Positions 42,174-50,843 of a DNA stretch of 64,000 nucleotides are shown piece after piece. The first letter of the stretch is position 1. Every line of letters starts with the position of its first letter. A program made the position numbers and the translations under genes. Below the pieces are notes generated by a model, which was not told where the DNA came from, searched no databases, and was given only the letters and a program-made list of their open reading frames with translations. This DNA is from Eubacterium sp. An11 (GTDB lineage: Bacteria; Bacillota; Clostridia; Lachnospirales; Lachnospiraceae): positions 310,001 through 374,000 of the forward strand of contig NZ_NFLV01000001.1 of assembly GCF_002161065.1 (NCBI RefSeq), in the 5' to 3' direction.

Positions 42174-42719
42174 TTATTGGCCGCTGCCAATTCTCCCTGC
42201 TATTTTACCGACAAATTGTGTCCTTTTTATATTTCCGATATTTGCCACCCGGGAATCCTCGCTGTTATTGCAGTTATCTCCCATGACAAAATATTCGTCG
42301 TCTCCCAGTTCTATTTCGTAGGCGGCCAGTCCCGCAGACAGGATCTGCTCATTAAAGGAATAATCCAGAGCCTCTCCGTCAATGAGAATCTCCCCTCCTG
42401 CAATCTGCACGGTCTCCCCCGGAAGACCGATGACTCTCTTTACCGTATAATGAACCGCCGTTCCATTTTCAATTTCCAAAAGCACCGGATCATACCGCTT
42501 CGGGTCCCCGATCCGATAGCTGAGCTTGTTGACTAACAGAACATCATCGTCATAATAAGTGGGCTGCATGGATTCCCCGTGAACAGTCACCGTTTGAAAA
42601 CAAAACTGTATGATCACAAAGGCCAGCAGAATCGCCACGGCGATCTCCCCCACCCACAGACCAATCCGGCGGATCATTCTGTCTCTTCGTTCTTTATATC
42701 GATAGTTTTTTACAGCCAT
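42174..42719 (-). CDS. lepB: Signal peptidase I (second of two)
   Basis: 181 residues. One N-terminal transmembrane helix (~17-39), catalytic Ser in VHGESMQPTYYDDDVLLVN (~51) and Lys in YTVKRVIGLPGETVQIAGG (~91), box E GDNCNNSEDSRVANIGNI (~146). It is clearly different from the other signal peptidase 940 bases downstream, so it is an old paralogue. It lies between rplS and rbgA. Two enzymes may differ in substrates or timing. Confidence 0.95.
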   Translation of the reverse strand: MAVKNYRYKERRDRMIRRIGLWVGEIAVAILLAFVIIQFCFQTVTVHGESMQPTYYDDDVLLVNKLSYRIGDPKRYDPVLLEIENGTAVHYTVKRVIGLPGETVQIAGGEILIDGEALDYSFNEQILSAGLAAYEIELGDDEYFVMGDNCNNSEDSRVANIGNIKRTQFVGKIAGRIGSGQ

Positions 42720-42784
42720 AACAAAATCTCCATATGGTAAAACAGGGCAAGTATAAATACTCGCCCCTGTCTCATCCTCTGATA

Positions 42785-43132
42785 CTATTTAACTAACTCT
42801 TTAACCTTAGCCTTCTTACCAATTCTGTCACGTAAGTAGTACAGTTTTGCTCTTCTTACTTTACCTTTTCTTATCACTTCAATCTTTGTAACGATTGGAG
42901 AGTGTACAGGCCAGGTCTTCTCAACACCGATGCCGTTGGAGAACTTTCTTACAGTAAAAGTCTCTTTTGCTCCGCCGTTCTGTCTTTTAATTACAGTACC
43001 TTCGAATACCTGAATTCTTTCACGGCTTCCCTCAACTACCTTTGCGGAAACACGTACAGTGTCGCCGACACGGAAGCTTTCTACTTCTGGTTTTAACTGT
43101 GCATCTTCAATGCTTTTGATAATGTCTTTCAT
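42785..43132 (-). CDS. rplS: Large ribosomal subunit protein bL19
   Basis: 115 residues from the ATG at 43132 behind AGGAGG. Full-length bL19: [20 protein letters not shown] (~19), [38 protein letters not shown] and [20 protein letters not shown]. It sits at the 30S-50S interface. It has its own promoter and a ~70-base leader, so it is expressed apart from trmD. Confidence 0.98.
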   Translation of the reverse strand: MKDIIKSIEDAQLKPEVESFRVGDTVRVSAKVVEGSRERIQVFEGTVIKRQNGGAKETFTVRKFSNGIGVEKTWPVHSPIVTKIEVIRKGKVRRAKLYYLRDRIGKKAKVKELVK

Positions 43133-43200
43133 GTGTGACCTCCTATATAATCTTGGTGTTCTTAATACCTTTCGTAACAGCGGACCACCTTTTTTCACAA
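43133..43200 (-). ncRNA. Possible bL19 autoregulatory leader
   Basis: The rplS leader contains AAAGGTGGTCCGCTGTTACG and later AAGAACACCAAG. GGTG and CACC can pair across the leader, as in the Firmicute L19 leader described in Rfam. If correct, bL19 binding would shut off its own translation. I judge this from memory of the motif, not from a model search. Confidence 0.45.
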
Positions 43201-43207
43201 CTATAAG

Positions 43208-43236
43208 ATAATAGCATGAATCCACCTATCATGCAA
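43208..43236 (-). promoter_or_regulatory. Promoter of rplS
   Basis: On the minus strand TTGCAT (43236-43231) and TATTAT (43213-43208) are 17 bases apart, directly after the trmD stop. Confidence 0.65.
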
Positions 43237-43251
43237 GAGTTTTTTGAGTTT

Positions 43252-44010
43252 TCATTTTACATTTTCAGATACCGGGGAATGATTCCAGCCCAGGCTCTGC
43301 AGATATTCCAGATCCTTTGAAGTGAGAACAGCGGTCTCCAGCAGATCCGGACGTCTTTCCAGCGTCCGTTTCAATGACTGTTCTCTTCTCCACCGGTCAA
43401 TATTTTCATGATGACCGGACAGCAGTACATCCGGCACCCGCTTCCCGTGATATTCCACCGGCCGGGTATAATGAGGGTGCTCCAGCAAATTATCATGGAA
43501 CGATTCAAACTCTGCCGAATCTTCATTGTTTAAGACTCCCGGTACCAGCCGGGAAATGGCGTCCATCATCACCAGGGCCGGCAGTTCCCCTCCGGTAAGC
43601 ACATAATCACCGATGGACACATAGTCTGTCACGATTTCTTCCAGAATCCGCTCATCCACGCCCTCATAATGGCCGCAAAGGAAAATCAGCTCGTCCTCTC
43701 TGGCAAACTCTTCTGCCATACTCTGTCTGAATACGCTGCCCTGGGGCGTCACATAGATCACTCTTGGTTTCTTTTGCATATCTTTTGTGATATCCGCATA
43801 GGCCAGTCCAATGGGTTCCGGCTGCATGACCATGCCGGCGCCTCCACCGTACGGATAATCATCCACATGTTTATGTTTATCTTTGGAATACTCCCGGATA
43901 TCCACCGCGTTAAGCGCAAGCAGGCCGTTTTTCATGGCTCTTCCGGTGACGCTGGTGCCAAATCCCTGCCGGATCATCTCCGGAAACAATGTGAGAACAT
44001 GAAACTTCAT
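43252..44010 (-). CDS. trmD: tRNA (guanine(37)-N1)-methyltransferase TrmD
   Basis: 252 residues from the ATG at 44010, which overlaps the rimM stop (ATGA). The trefoil-knot SPOUT domain has DDYPYGGGAGMVMQPEPI (~55), IFLCGHYEGVDERILEEI (~112) and SIGDYVLTGGELPALVMMDA (~135). It methylates G37 next to the anticodon with S-adenosylmethionine, preventing frameshifts. Full length. Confidence 0.97.
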   Translation of the reverse strand: MKFHVLTLFPEMIRQGFGTSVTGRAMKNGLLALNAVDIREYSKDKHKHVDDYPYGGGAGMVMQPEPIGLAYADITKDMQKKPRVIYVTPQGSVFRQSMAEEFAREDELIFLCGHYEGVDERILEEIVTDYVSIGDYVLTGGELPALVMMDAISRLVPGVLNNEDSAEFESFHDNLLEHPHYTRPVEYHGKRVPDVLLSGHHENIDRWRREQSLKRTLERRPDLLETAVLTSKDLEYLQSLGWNHSPVSENVK

Positions 44011-44519
44011 CAGTCCGCCAGTCCTTTCAGCAAATGTACCAATATAATTCCCTCGTTCATGTCCACATCGAGAATGCATTCCTTGATGGCAGGAAGCAGA
44101 ATACGTCCGCCGTCCTCGGTGAGCACTTCGTAGACGTCGTTGGCACCTGTGGAAATGACATTTTCCAGCTTTCCGACGGTGACACCGCTGTCATCCACAA
44201 TGGTAAGGCCCAGAAGATCTGCCACAAAATATTCGTCTTCTTCCAGTTCCACCGCATTCTCTCTGGTCACCAGCAGAGGACACCGTTTATATTTTTCCAC
44301 TTCATTGATATCGTCAAGCCCCTCAAACTTGACAAAAACAAATTTTTTAAAAAATTTGCAGTATTCCACTTTTAATTCCAGAAGCTCGCTCCCCGTATCC
44401 AGCAGGACGTCCTCCAGATCCAGAAACCGCTCTTTGTCATCTGTCGTCGGGAAAACCTTGACTTCTCCCTTCAGTCCGTGAGTTCCGGTAATAATTCCCA
44501 CCTGTAATAAATCTTCCAT
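44010..44519 (-). CDS. rimM: Ribosome maturation factor RimM
   Basis: 169 residues. N-terminal RimM domain (QVGIITGTHGLKGEVKVFPT, ~6-25) and a C-terminal PRC barrel (YFVADLLGLTIVDDSGVTVG, then ILLPAIKECILDVDMNEG). It assists maturation of the 30S head with uS19. It overlaps trmD by four bases. It begins after the terminator following khpA, so a separate promoter may lie in 44520-44620, though I see no strong one. Confidence 0.95.
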   Translation of the reverse strand: MEDLLQVGIITGTHGLKGEVKVFPTTDDKERFLDLEDVLLDTGSELLELKVEYCKFFKKFVFVKFEGLDDINEVEKYKRCPLLVTRENAVELEEDEYFVADLLGLTIVDDSGVTVGKLENVISTGANDVYEVLTEDGGRILLPAIKECILDVDMNEGIILVHLLKGLAD

Positions 44520-44621
44520 TTATATACTCCTGAATATACTACTTCTTATCTGTCTTTCTATCGCCTGTTTTTACATGATTTATCTTTATGCTGTCTGCCT
44601 TTTATTTTCTGTTTTTACGAA

Positions 44622-44652
44622 AAAACTGCTACCTGCCGGACAGGTAACAGTT
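44622..44652 (-). terminator. Terminator after khpA
   Basis: On the minus strand CTGTTACCTG pairs with CAGGTAGCAG around TCCGG, followed by six T residues. It would end most transcripts from the ylxM promoter before rimM. Confidence 0.75.
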
Positions 44653-44719
44653 TCATGCCAATGATTCATAACCGGGATTCTCCCCTCCGCCCACGAAGGC
44701 GGAGAAAAATCCGTTTGTA

Positions 44720-44950
44720 TTATTGAGCGATATCTACTATCACTTTTTTATCTTCCCGGGAAGCCGCAGCCTTCACCACAGTACGCATAGCTCTCGCAAT
44801 CCGTCCCTGTTTGCCAATAACCTTTCCCATATCATCCGGAGCAACATGAAGCTCCAGAATGATGGAATGGTCAGTCTCTTTTTCTGTGACTACGACATCT
44901 TCCGGATGATCAACCAGAGATACGGCAATTACTTTTACTAACTCTTTCAT
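44720..44950 (-). CDS. khpA: KH-domain RNA-binding protein KhpA (YlqC)
   Basis: 76 residues, a single KH domain with the GxxG loop in VIGKQGRIARAMRTVVKAAA (~39-58). KhpA pairs with KhpB/Jag and binds many RNAs, affecting cell-envelope growth in other Firmicutes. Its place directly after rpsP is conserved. Confidence 0.93.
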   Translation of the reverse strand: MKELVKVIAVSLVDHPEDVVVTEKETDHSIILELHVAPDDMGKVIGKQGRIARAMRTVVKAAASREDKKVIVDIAQ

Positions 44951-44968
44951 TACACAAGCCCCCAGTTA

Positions 44969-45214
44969 TTATTTTTCAATACCGGCATTCTTTAATAATC
45001 TTGCAACTGTGTCTGTCGGCTGTGCACCTTTGTTAAGCCATGCTTTTGCTGCTTCCTCGTCAAATTTAACGACTGCAGGCTCCTGGTTTGGGTCATAGAA
45101 ACCGATTTCATCGATGTTTCTTCCATCTCTTGGAGATCTTGCGTCTGCTACGACAACTCTATAGATAGGATTTCTCTTTTTACCCATTCTTTTTAATCTC
45201 ATTTTTACTGCCAT
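44969..45214 (-). CDS. rpsP: Small ribosomal subunit protein bS16
   Basis: 81 residues, full length. It starts [20 protein letters not shown] and has [20 protein letters not shown] and [19 protein letters not shown] 30S body protein. Start behind AGAGGTG. It lies between ffh and khpA as in most Firmicutes. Confidence 0.98.
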   Translation of the reverse strand: MAVKMRLKRMGKKRNPIYRVVVADARSPRDGRNIDEIGFYDPNQEPAVVKFDEEAAKAWLNKGAQPTDTVARLLKNAGIEK

Positions 45215-45324
45215 GTGATTTCACCTCTTTCATCTTTCTTATTCATCTATATGGAACCGGAATATTCCGGTATCCTGCATTATACTGGCCGGAACCGGCT
45301 TTAAATCCGCCGGAAACCTCTTCC

Positions 45325-46680
45325 CTAAAACGGGAACTTCATGCCTCCGAGATTGAAGCCGCCTCTTCTGCGGCCGCCCTTTCCCATCATGCCGTTCATC
45401 TGCTTCATCATCTTGCGTGACTGCTCAAACTGCTTACACAGCTTGTTGACTTCCTGAAGGCTGACGCCGGCGCCATTTGCAATTCGCTTCTTGCGGGAAG
45501 GGTTCAGCAGATTCGGATTGGATCTCTCCTCCGGCGTCATCGAATAGATGATCGCCTCTATGCGATCCATGGCGCTGTCATCAATGTCAATATTCTTGAT
45601 CTGGCTGCCAACGCCCGGAATCATGGAAAGCAGATCAGCGATGCCTCCCATATTCTTAACCTGCTGCATCTGAGCCAGGAAGTCGTCAAAACCAAACTCG
45701 GCCTTGCGAAGCTTCTGCTCCAGCTCTCTGGCGGACTCTTCGTCCACCGCGTTCTGTGCCTTCTCGATGAGAGTGAGCACATCGCCCATGCCTAAAATAC
45801 GGCTGGTCATACGGTCCGGATAGAACTGCTGAAGATCTTCCAGCTTCTCACCCATACCTATATATAAAATCGGCTTGCCGGTGACGGCCCGGATGGAGAG
45901 CGCCGCTCCGCCTCTCGTATCGCCGTCCAGCTTCGTCAGGATCACTCCGTCGATGCCGACCTTATCTTCAAATGTCTTAGCCACATTGACCGCATCCTGT
46001 CCCGTCATGGCATCCACCACCAGAACGGTCTGCGTCACATCCACATTATCCTTGATGTTCTGAAGCTCTTCCATCATGGAATCATCCACATGAAGTCGTC
46101 CCGCCGTATCCAGAATGACAATATTCCTGCCATTCTCCTTGGCATACTCAATGGACGCCCGGGCTATATCCACCGGGTTCTTCTTATCCCCCATGGAAAA
46201 CACCGGAACTTCCTGCTTCTCACCGTTGATCTCCAGCTGCTTGATCGCCGCCGGACGGTAAACATCGCAGGCAACCAGAAGCGGGTTCTTGCCTTTCTTC
46301 TTGAGCTGTCCGGCAATCTTGGCCGCCGTAGTGGTCTTACCAGCACCCTGGAGACCTGCCATGAGATATACAGTAATCTCGTTACCCGGCTTGATCACCA
46401 GCTCTGTCATCTCAGAACCCATCAGAGCTTCCATCTCTTCTTTTACTATCTTAATGACCATCTGCCCCGGATTCAGTCCCGTAAGAACATCCTGTCCGAT
46501 GGCACGGTCTGTCACTGTCTTAATGAATGTCTTGACCACGCGGAAATTGACATCCGCTTCCAGCAGAGCACGCTTCACTTCCTTCATGGCCTCCTTGACA
46601 TCGGCCTCGGTCAGACGCCCCTTGCTTCTCAAATTCTTAAAGACATTCTGAAGTTTATCTGTAAGGCTTTCAAATGCCAT
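45325..46680 (-). CDS. ffh: Signal recognition particle protein Ffh (SRP54)
   Basis: 451 residues from the ATG at 46680 behind AGGAGG. N domain (~1-85), G domain with GLQGAGKTTTAAKIAGQLKK (~106), DTAGRLHVDDSMMEEL (~187) and TKLDGDTRGGAALS (~246). The Met-rich M domain ends in QMNGMMGKGGRRRGGFNLGG. It targets membrane proteins to FtsY and SecYEG and needs 4.5S RNA. Co-transcribed with ylxM. Confidence 0.98.
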   Translation of the reverse strand: MAFESLTDKLQNVFKNLRSKGRLTEADVKEAMKEVKRALLEADVNFRVVKTFIKTVTDRAIGQDVLTGLNPGQMVIKIVKEEMEALMGSEMTELVIKPGNEITVYLMAGLQGAGKTTTAAKIAGQLKKKGKNPLLVACDVYRPAAIKQLEINGEKQEVPVFSMGDKKNPVDIARASIEYAKENGRNIVILDTAGRLHVDDSMMEELQNIKDNVDVTQTVLVVDAMTGQDAVNVAKTFEDKVGIDGVILTKLDGDTRGGAALSIRAVTGKPILYIGMGEKLEDLQQFYPDRMTSRILGMGDVLTLIEKAQNAVDEESARELEQKLRKAEFGFDDFLAQMQQVKNMGGIADLLSMIPGVGSQIKNIDIDDSAMDRIEAIIYSMTPEERSNPNLLNPSRKKRIANGAGVSLQEVNKLCKQFEQSRKMMKQMNGMMGKGGRRRGGFNLGGMKFPF

Positions 46681-46693
46681 AAGAGCCTCCTCA

Positions 46694-47050
46694 TTAATAC
46701 TGTTCCAGAATCTCACTGGATATCCGCTTGATATCTGCGATGCGCTCCTGCATCTTCTCCTTGTCCCCGCAGGTGGATATCTCTTCCGCATACCGGTGGA
46801 TGACGCCCACCATCTTCTTCACGGTGAGGAAATGCTCCACCAGATGAAGTCTGTCTTCATACTCCGCGAGAATCTTCTCGCATCTTCGAATCATATCATG
46901 CACACCCTGTCTGCTGATCCCCCGAAGATCCGCAATCTCCGAAACAGACAGATCATTCTGGATGTGCTCACCATACACTTCTTTCTGATTCTCTGTCAGA
47001 AGCTCACCGTAAAAATCAAACAGCAGAGCTTTCTCTACGATTCTGTCCAA
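46694..47050 (-). CDS. ylxM: YlxM/p13 family protein (UPF0122)
   Basis: 118 residues, TTG start behind GAGGTG. Helix-turn-helix of sigma-factor type (KEVYGEHIQNDLSVSEIADL, then GISRQGVHDMIRRCEKIL). In streptococci YlxM binds the SRP and raises its GTPase activity. It lies 13 bases upstream of ffh and is the first gene of this operon. Confidence 0.92.
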   Translation of the reverse strand: MDRIVEKALLFDFYGELLTENQKEVYGEHIQNDLSVSEIADLRGISRQGVHDMIRRCEKILAEYEDRLHLVEHFLTVKKMVGVIHRYAEEISTCGDKEKMQERIADIKRISSEILEQY

Positions 47051-47093
47051 TGATTATCACCTCGTGTAAAGTGTTTTTCCTTTACCGAAGATG

Positions 47094-47122
47094 ATTATAT
47101 GGGAAAGGGTTGGATTTGTCAA
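47094..47122 (-). promoter_or_regulatory. Consensus promoter of the ylxM-ffh-rpsP-khpA operon
   Basis: On the minus strand TTGACA (47122-47117) and TATAAT (47099-47094) are exactly 17 bases apart, about 45 bases before the ylxM start. Confidence 0.88.
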
Positions 47123-47169
47123 GTATTTTTCCTTGCAAATTTAAAATGTTTTTTACCCACAGACAAACA

Positions 47170-47199
47170 GGCACCTGCTTTTTATCAAAAGCAGATGCC
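47170..47199 (-). terminator. Hairpin between rubrerythrin and ylxM promoter
   Basis: GGCACCTGCTTTT pairs with AAAAGCAGATGCC (one mismatch) around a four-base loop. It probably ends the rubrerythrin transcript, although the following T-run is broken. The remaining part of the 357-base gap 47051-47407 holds no gene that I can support. Confidence 0.55.
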
Positions 47200-47407
47200 C
47201 GTTAGAAAGGGGAGGATATAAGTTTTTTCCTGACGACTGTCATATCCGATGTCCCCATCGGATATTATCATTATTGCCATCTTAGAAAAAATTATACACC
47301 TCTTTGAAAAAATTTATCTCAGCCCGCACGGTCAGGAAAGAACTCCACAGCGCGAAATTCTTCTCCGGCGGCGCCTGCAACCACAAACTCTTTATAAAGA
47401 AACGATC

Positions 47408-47950
47408 TTAGTAGTTCTCCGGTTTGATCTGGAAGTAGGACTGTGGATGATCGCATACTGGACATACTTCCGGCGCTTTCTTGCCGATGCAGATATGTCC
47501 GCAGTTTGCGCACTGCCAGATGACATCGTTATCTTTAGAGAAGACAACTTCTTTCTTTACATTGTCAAGAAGTTTTAAGTATCTTGCTTCATGCTCTTTT
47601 TCTACTGCTGCAACGCCGTCGAACTTGTCAGCAATCTCGTAGAAGCCTTCTTCTCTTGCTTCTTTTGCGAACTGTGCGTACATGTCTGTCCACTCATAGT
47701 TCTCACCGTCTGCTGCTGCCTGCAGGTTCTCGATAGTAGAACGGATTGCGCCGCCCTCTAATAATTTGAACCACATTTTTGCATGTTCTCTTTCGTTAGC
47801 TGCTGTTTCAGCAAAGATGTTAGCGATCTGTACATAACCGTCCTTTTTCGCTTTGCTGGAAAAATATGTGTATTTATTAGTAGCCTGAGACTCTCCAGCG
47901 AATGCAGTCATTAAGTTCTGTTCTGTTTTTGTTCCTTTTAAATTTGGCAT
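47408..47950 (-). CDS. rbr: Rubrerythrin
   Basis: 180 residues from the ATG at 47950 behind GAGAGG. Diiron four-helix part: [19 protein letters not shown] (E of helix 1), [17 protein letters not shown] and [16 protein letters not shown]. The C-terminal rubredoxin domain has CANCGH and CPVCDHP. It reduces hydrogen peroxide and protects anaerobes from oxygen. A TTGACA (48041-48036) with TAATAT 17 bases on (48018-48013) is its likely promoter. Confidence 0.97.
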   Translation of the reverse strand: MPNLKGTKTEQNLMTAFAGESQATNKYTYFSSKAKKDGYVQIANIFAETAANEREHAKMWFKLLEGGAIRSTIENLQAAADGENYEWTDMYAQFAKEAREEGFYEIADKFDGVAAVEKEHEARYLKLLDNVKKEVVFSKDNDVIWQCANCGHICIGKKAPEVCPVCDHPQSYFQIKPENY

Positions 47951-48012
47951 GATATACCTCTCTTTCCTACTTTCGTGAAGTAATTTAAAAATAGTAATAA
48001 CTACTGATATTA

Positions 48013-48041
48013 TATTATTCCTTTCTGCCCGGCTTGTCAAT
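48013..48041 (-). promoter_or_regulatory. Promoter of rubrerythrin
   Basis: TTGACA (48041-48036) and TAATAT (48018-48013) with a 17-base spacer on the minus strand, giving a leader of about 55 bases. No clear PerR box was recognised. Confidence 0.7.
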
Positions 48042-48114
48042 AGGTCGGAAAGGATTATTTTCCCGGCCACCCGGCAGAATCATTTCCCTTTTGCCGCCGA
48101 TGCTGTCTTCCCCC

Positions 48115-48345
48115 TCAAATCCCGGGATCATCGCCATCGCCGGACACTTTTTCATCTTCCCCGTTCTTTTTTAACAGACGGTAAATAAGCATATACGCAT
48201 ACAGGAGAACCGGCAGGACCAGTGTGACGACCAGAGACGCCATGAAGAACCGGCTTCCCGTCACAGCACAGTAGAGGGTCAGAAAAACCAGCCCTGCCAG
48301 GACAACGACCAGAACCAGCGCGGCAATCCGTTTCAGTTTATTCAT
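48115..48345 (-). CDS. Small two-helix membrane protein
   Basis: 76 residues with two hydrophobic segments (~8-27: ALVLVVVLAGLVFLTLY; ~35-58: MASLVVTLVLPVLLYAYMLI) and an acidic tail (GEDEKVSGDGDDPGI). I do not recognise a family. Its ATG lies one base after the rarA stop, so it is translationally coupled to that gene. A role in the membrane is all that can be said. Confidence 0.65.
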   Translation of the reverse strand: MNKLKRIAALVLVVVLAGLVFLTLYCAVTGSRFFMASLVVTLVLPVLLYAYMLIYRLLKKNGEDEKVSGDGDDPGI

Positions 48346-48346
48346 T

Positions 48347-49675
48347 TTATTCTTCCTCCCTGTTCCTCAGATGTTCCAGATGCATCTTTATCTTCTTCTC
48401 GTATCCATTTTCTGTAGGAATATAAAACCGCTCGTCCCGGATGGCATCCGGCAGATACTGCTGCTTTACATAATTCTCCGGATAATCATGGGCATACCGG
48501 TAACCGATACCATGTCCCAGATCCTTTGCCCCTCCGTAATGAGCATCCCTCAGATATGGAGGGACCTGCCCGGTATCCGACCGTTTTACCATCTCCTGGG
48601 CCTTATCGATGGCCGCAACACAGGCATTACTTTTTGGAGCGCTGGCCACATAGGACGCCGCCTGGGACAGGATGATCCTCCCCTCAGGAAGCCCCACTCT
48701 TTCCACAGCCAGGGAAGCTGCCACGGCAACCTGTAAGGCCTGCGGATCTGCATTTCCCACATCCTCTGAAGCACAGATCATGATTCTTCTGGCGATAAAC
48801 TTCGGATCTTCTCCCGCATCCAGCATCCTCGCCAGATAAAATACTGCCGCATCCGGGTCCGTCCCCCGCATACTTTTAATGAAGGCGGAAATCACATCAT
48901 AGTGATTATCACCGTTTTTATCGTAATTTAACGCCTTCCTCTGGATACACTCCTGGGCCACATCCAGATCAATGACGATTCTTCCGTCCGCACCGGGTTC
49001 TGTGGTAATAACTCCCAGCTCCACAGCATTCAGCGCCGCCCGGGCGTCCCCGCCCGCCATCTCCGCGATGAAATCGACCGCCTCTTCTGTGATCTCTGCG
49101 CCGTAGGCCCCCATCCCTCTCTCATCATCCGTCACGGCTGTCCGTATGAGTCCGGCAATGTCTTCTTTTGACAATGGCTCCAGATGAAAAATCTTAGACC
49201 GGGACAAAAGAGCGCTGTTCACCTCAAAATAAGGATTCTCTGTGGTGGCGCCGATCAGCACTATGGTTCCGTCTTCCACATAAGGCAGCAGATAATCCTG
49301 CTGAGCCTTATTAAACCGGTGAATCTCGTCAATAAAAAGAATGGTCCGGTTTCCGTACATTCCGAACACATCTTTGGCCTGACTGACCGCCTGCTCCATA
49401 TCTTTCTTGCCGGAAGTCGTCGCATTCATCTGCACAAACTGCGCACTGGTCGTGTTGGCAATGACCTTTGCCAGGGTGGTCTTTCCGGTTCCCGGCGGTC
49501 CGTAAAAAATCAGCGAGCTGATCTTATCTGCCTTGATGGCCCGGTACAGCAGTCTGTCCTTTCCGATAATGTGCGACTGTCCCACCACCTCATCCAGAGT
49601 CCGCGGCCGCATCCGCACCGCCAGGGGCGATTCCTGCTTCTTCCGCTCCATCCGCATATAATCAAATAAATCCAT
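48347..49675 (-). CDS. rarA: Replication-associated recombination protein A (RarA/MgsA)
   Basis: 442 residues. AAA+ clamp-loader-like ATPase: MRPRTLDEVVGQSHIIG (~22), Walker A GPPGTGKTTLAK (~59), Walker B LFIDEIHRFNKAQQ (~110), sensor 1 GATTENPYFEVNSALLSRS (~138). The C-terminal MgsA tetramer domain has RRIMICASEDVGNADPQAL (~287) and closing LPDAIRDERFY. It acts at stalled replication forks. Confidence 0.96.
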   Translation of the reverse strand: MDLFDYMRMERKKQESPLAVRMRPRTLDEVVGQSHIIGKDRLLYRAIKADKISSLIFYGPPGTGKTTLAKVIANTTSAQFVQMNATTSGKKDMEQAVSQAKDVFGMYGNRTILFIDEIHRFNKAQQDYLLPYVEDGTIVLIGATTENPYFEVNSALLSRSKIFHLEPLSKEDIAGLIRTAVTDDERGMGAYGAEITEEAVDFIAEMAGGDARAALNAVELGVITTEPGADGRIVIDLDVAQECIQRKALNYDKNGDNHYDVISAFIKSMRGTDPDAAVFYLARMLDAGEDPKFIARRIMICASEDVGNADPQALQVAVAASLAVERVGLPEGRIILSQAASYVASAPKSNACVAAIDKAQEMVKRSDTGQVPPYLRDAHYGGAKDLGHGIGYRYAHDYPENYVKQQYLPDAIRDERFYIPTENGYEKKIKMHLEHLRNREEE

Positions 49676-49724
49676 GTATCTCGTGCCTCTCTTCTTGTAT
49701 CTTTAAAATAAATTTATCACATTT

Positions 49725-50348
49725 TCACACACTCTGATTGAGCCGGCGGATGATCGCGTAACCATCTTCCAGATCCACCCGGCTGTAGCATCCCTGCTCA
49801 AACACAAAATTCCAGTATCCTTCCAGAGGCAGTTCCAGACAGGCCGCCAGGAAATGCCCCAGAGTCCCCTTGTGGGCCACCAGAAGTATGGCGGTCTCCC
49901 GGTCGACTGTTTCTGAAAATCCCTTTAAATCCCGTAGGAAATCCTCTGTCCTCCTCCGAACATCAGCAAAACTCTCGCCCCCGGGAATCCTGTAACCGGA
50001 AAAATCCCGGTTCCACTGTTCCCATTCCTCCGGATACCTCTTTGCCAGTTCCCGGAAAGTACCGCCCTCAAAAATGCCGAAATCCTGCTCCGTCAGCCTT
50101 TCTTCTCTCTCAATCTGCAGCTCTTCCCGCCTCTCATTTGTATATTCCGCCATGATGATGTCCGCGGTCTCCGCCGCCCGGAGACGGGGGCTGGCCACGA
50201 TCCGCAGAAGCGGAACATTTTTAAAAAAAGTCCCCAGCTTTTTGGCCTGCTCTCTTCCCCGGGAAGAAAGCGCCGCCTCCGTCCTTCCATAGTAACAGCC
50301 CTTCTGATTGAGGACGGTCTCCCCATGGCGTACCAAATATATTCTCAT
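49725..50348 (-). CDS. Histidine phosphatase family protein
   Basis: 207 residues from the ATG at 50348. Phosphoglycerate-mutase-like: catalytic RHG in IYLVRHGETVLNQKG (~3), second Arg in VASPRLRAAETADI (~55) and second His in LLVAHKGTLGHFLAACLELP (~157). LTEQDFGIFEGGTFRELAK (~84) resembles cobalamin-phosphate (CobC-like) and GpmB-type phosphatases, but no cobalamin genes are near. Substrate unknown. Confidence 0.88.
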   Translation of the reverse strand: MRIYLVRHGETVLNQKGCYYGRTEAALSSRGREQAKKLGTFFKNVPLLRIVASPRLRAAETADIIMAEYTNERREELQIEREERLTEQDFGIFEGGTFRELAKRYPEEWEQWNRDFSGYRIPGGESFADVRRRTEDFLRDLKGFSETVDRETAILLVAHKGTLGHFLAACLELPLEGYWNFVFEQGCYSRVDLEDGYAIIRRLNQSV

Positions 50349-50461
50349 GATGCTGTCTCTCTTTCGTCTGTCATTCTTCCTTCTCTGCTGCTCTGTCATG
50401 CACCGGGCTTCTTACCTTTGCCGTCGGCATGTCTCCACACCGCAGCTTCCGCATGCACCTT

Positions 50462-50668
50462 TTAATTCTGCACTTTCACCACATGAGAAGCCTGCAGTCC
50501 CTTCTCTCCTTCCACAATATCGAACTCTACTTTATTTCCCTCATCCAGGGAGCGAAACCCTTCCATATCAAGCCCGGTATAATGTACAAAGATATCTTTT
50601 CCATCCTCGTCCTGAATAAAACCATACCCCTTTTGATTGTTAAACCATTTTACTGTTCCCTTAAACAT
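50462..50668 (-). CDS. Cold-shock protein (CspA family)
   Basis: 68 residues from the ATG at 50668 behind GGAGGT. RNP1 and RNP2 motifs are visible as KGYGFIQDEDG and DIFVHYTG. Single OB fold that binds single-stranded RNA/DNA and acts as an RNA chaperone. A 5' leader of about 100 bases could contain the usual cold-responsive structure, but I see no definite one. Confidence 0.95.
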   Translation of the reverse strand: MFKGTVKWFNNQKGYGFIQDEDGKDIFVHYTGLDMEGFRSLDEGNKVEFDIVEGEKGLQASHVVKVQN

Positions 50669-50843
50669 TGGAATACCTCCATCTCCTATACTTCCTGTCC
50701 TGTGCAGCGAAAACAGATACTGCCGCCGCGGAAGGAAACATATTCTTCCTCTGACAGGCATCCACATCTTAGCATAAAGGAAATCTCAAGTCAATATAAA
50801 TTCTGACTATTAAGGAGTATGCGACATAATTTTCTGAAAATTA

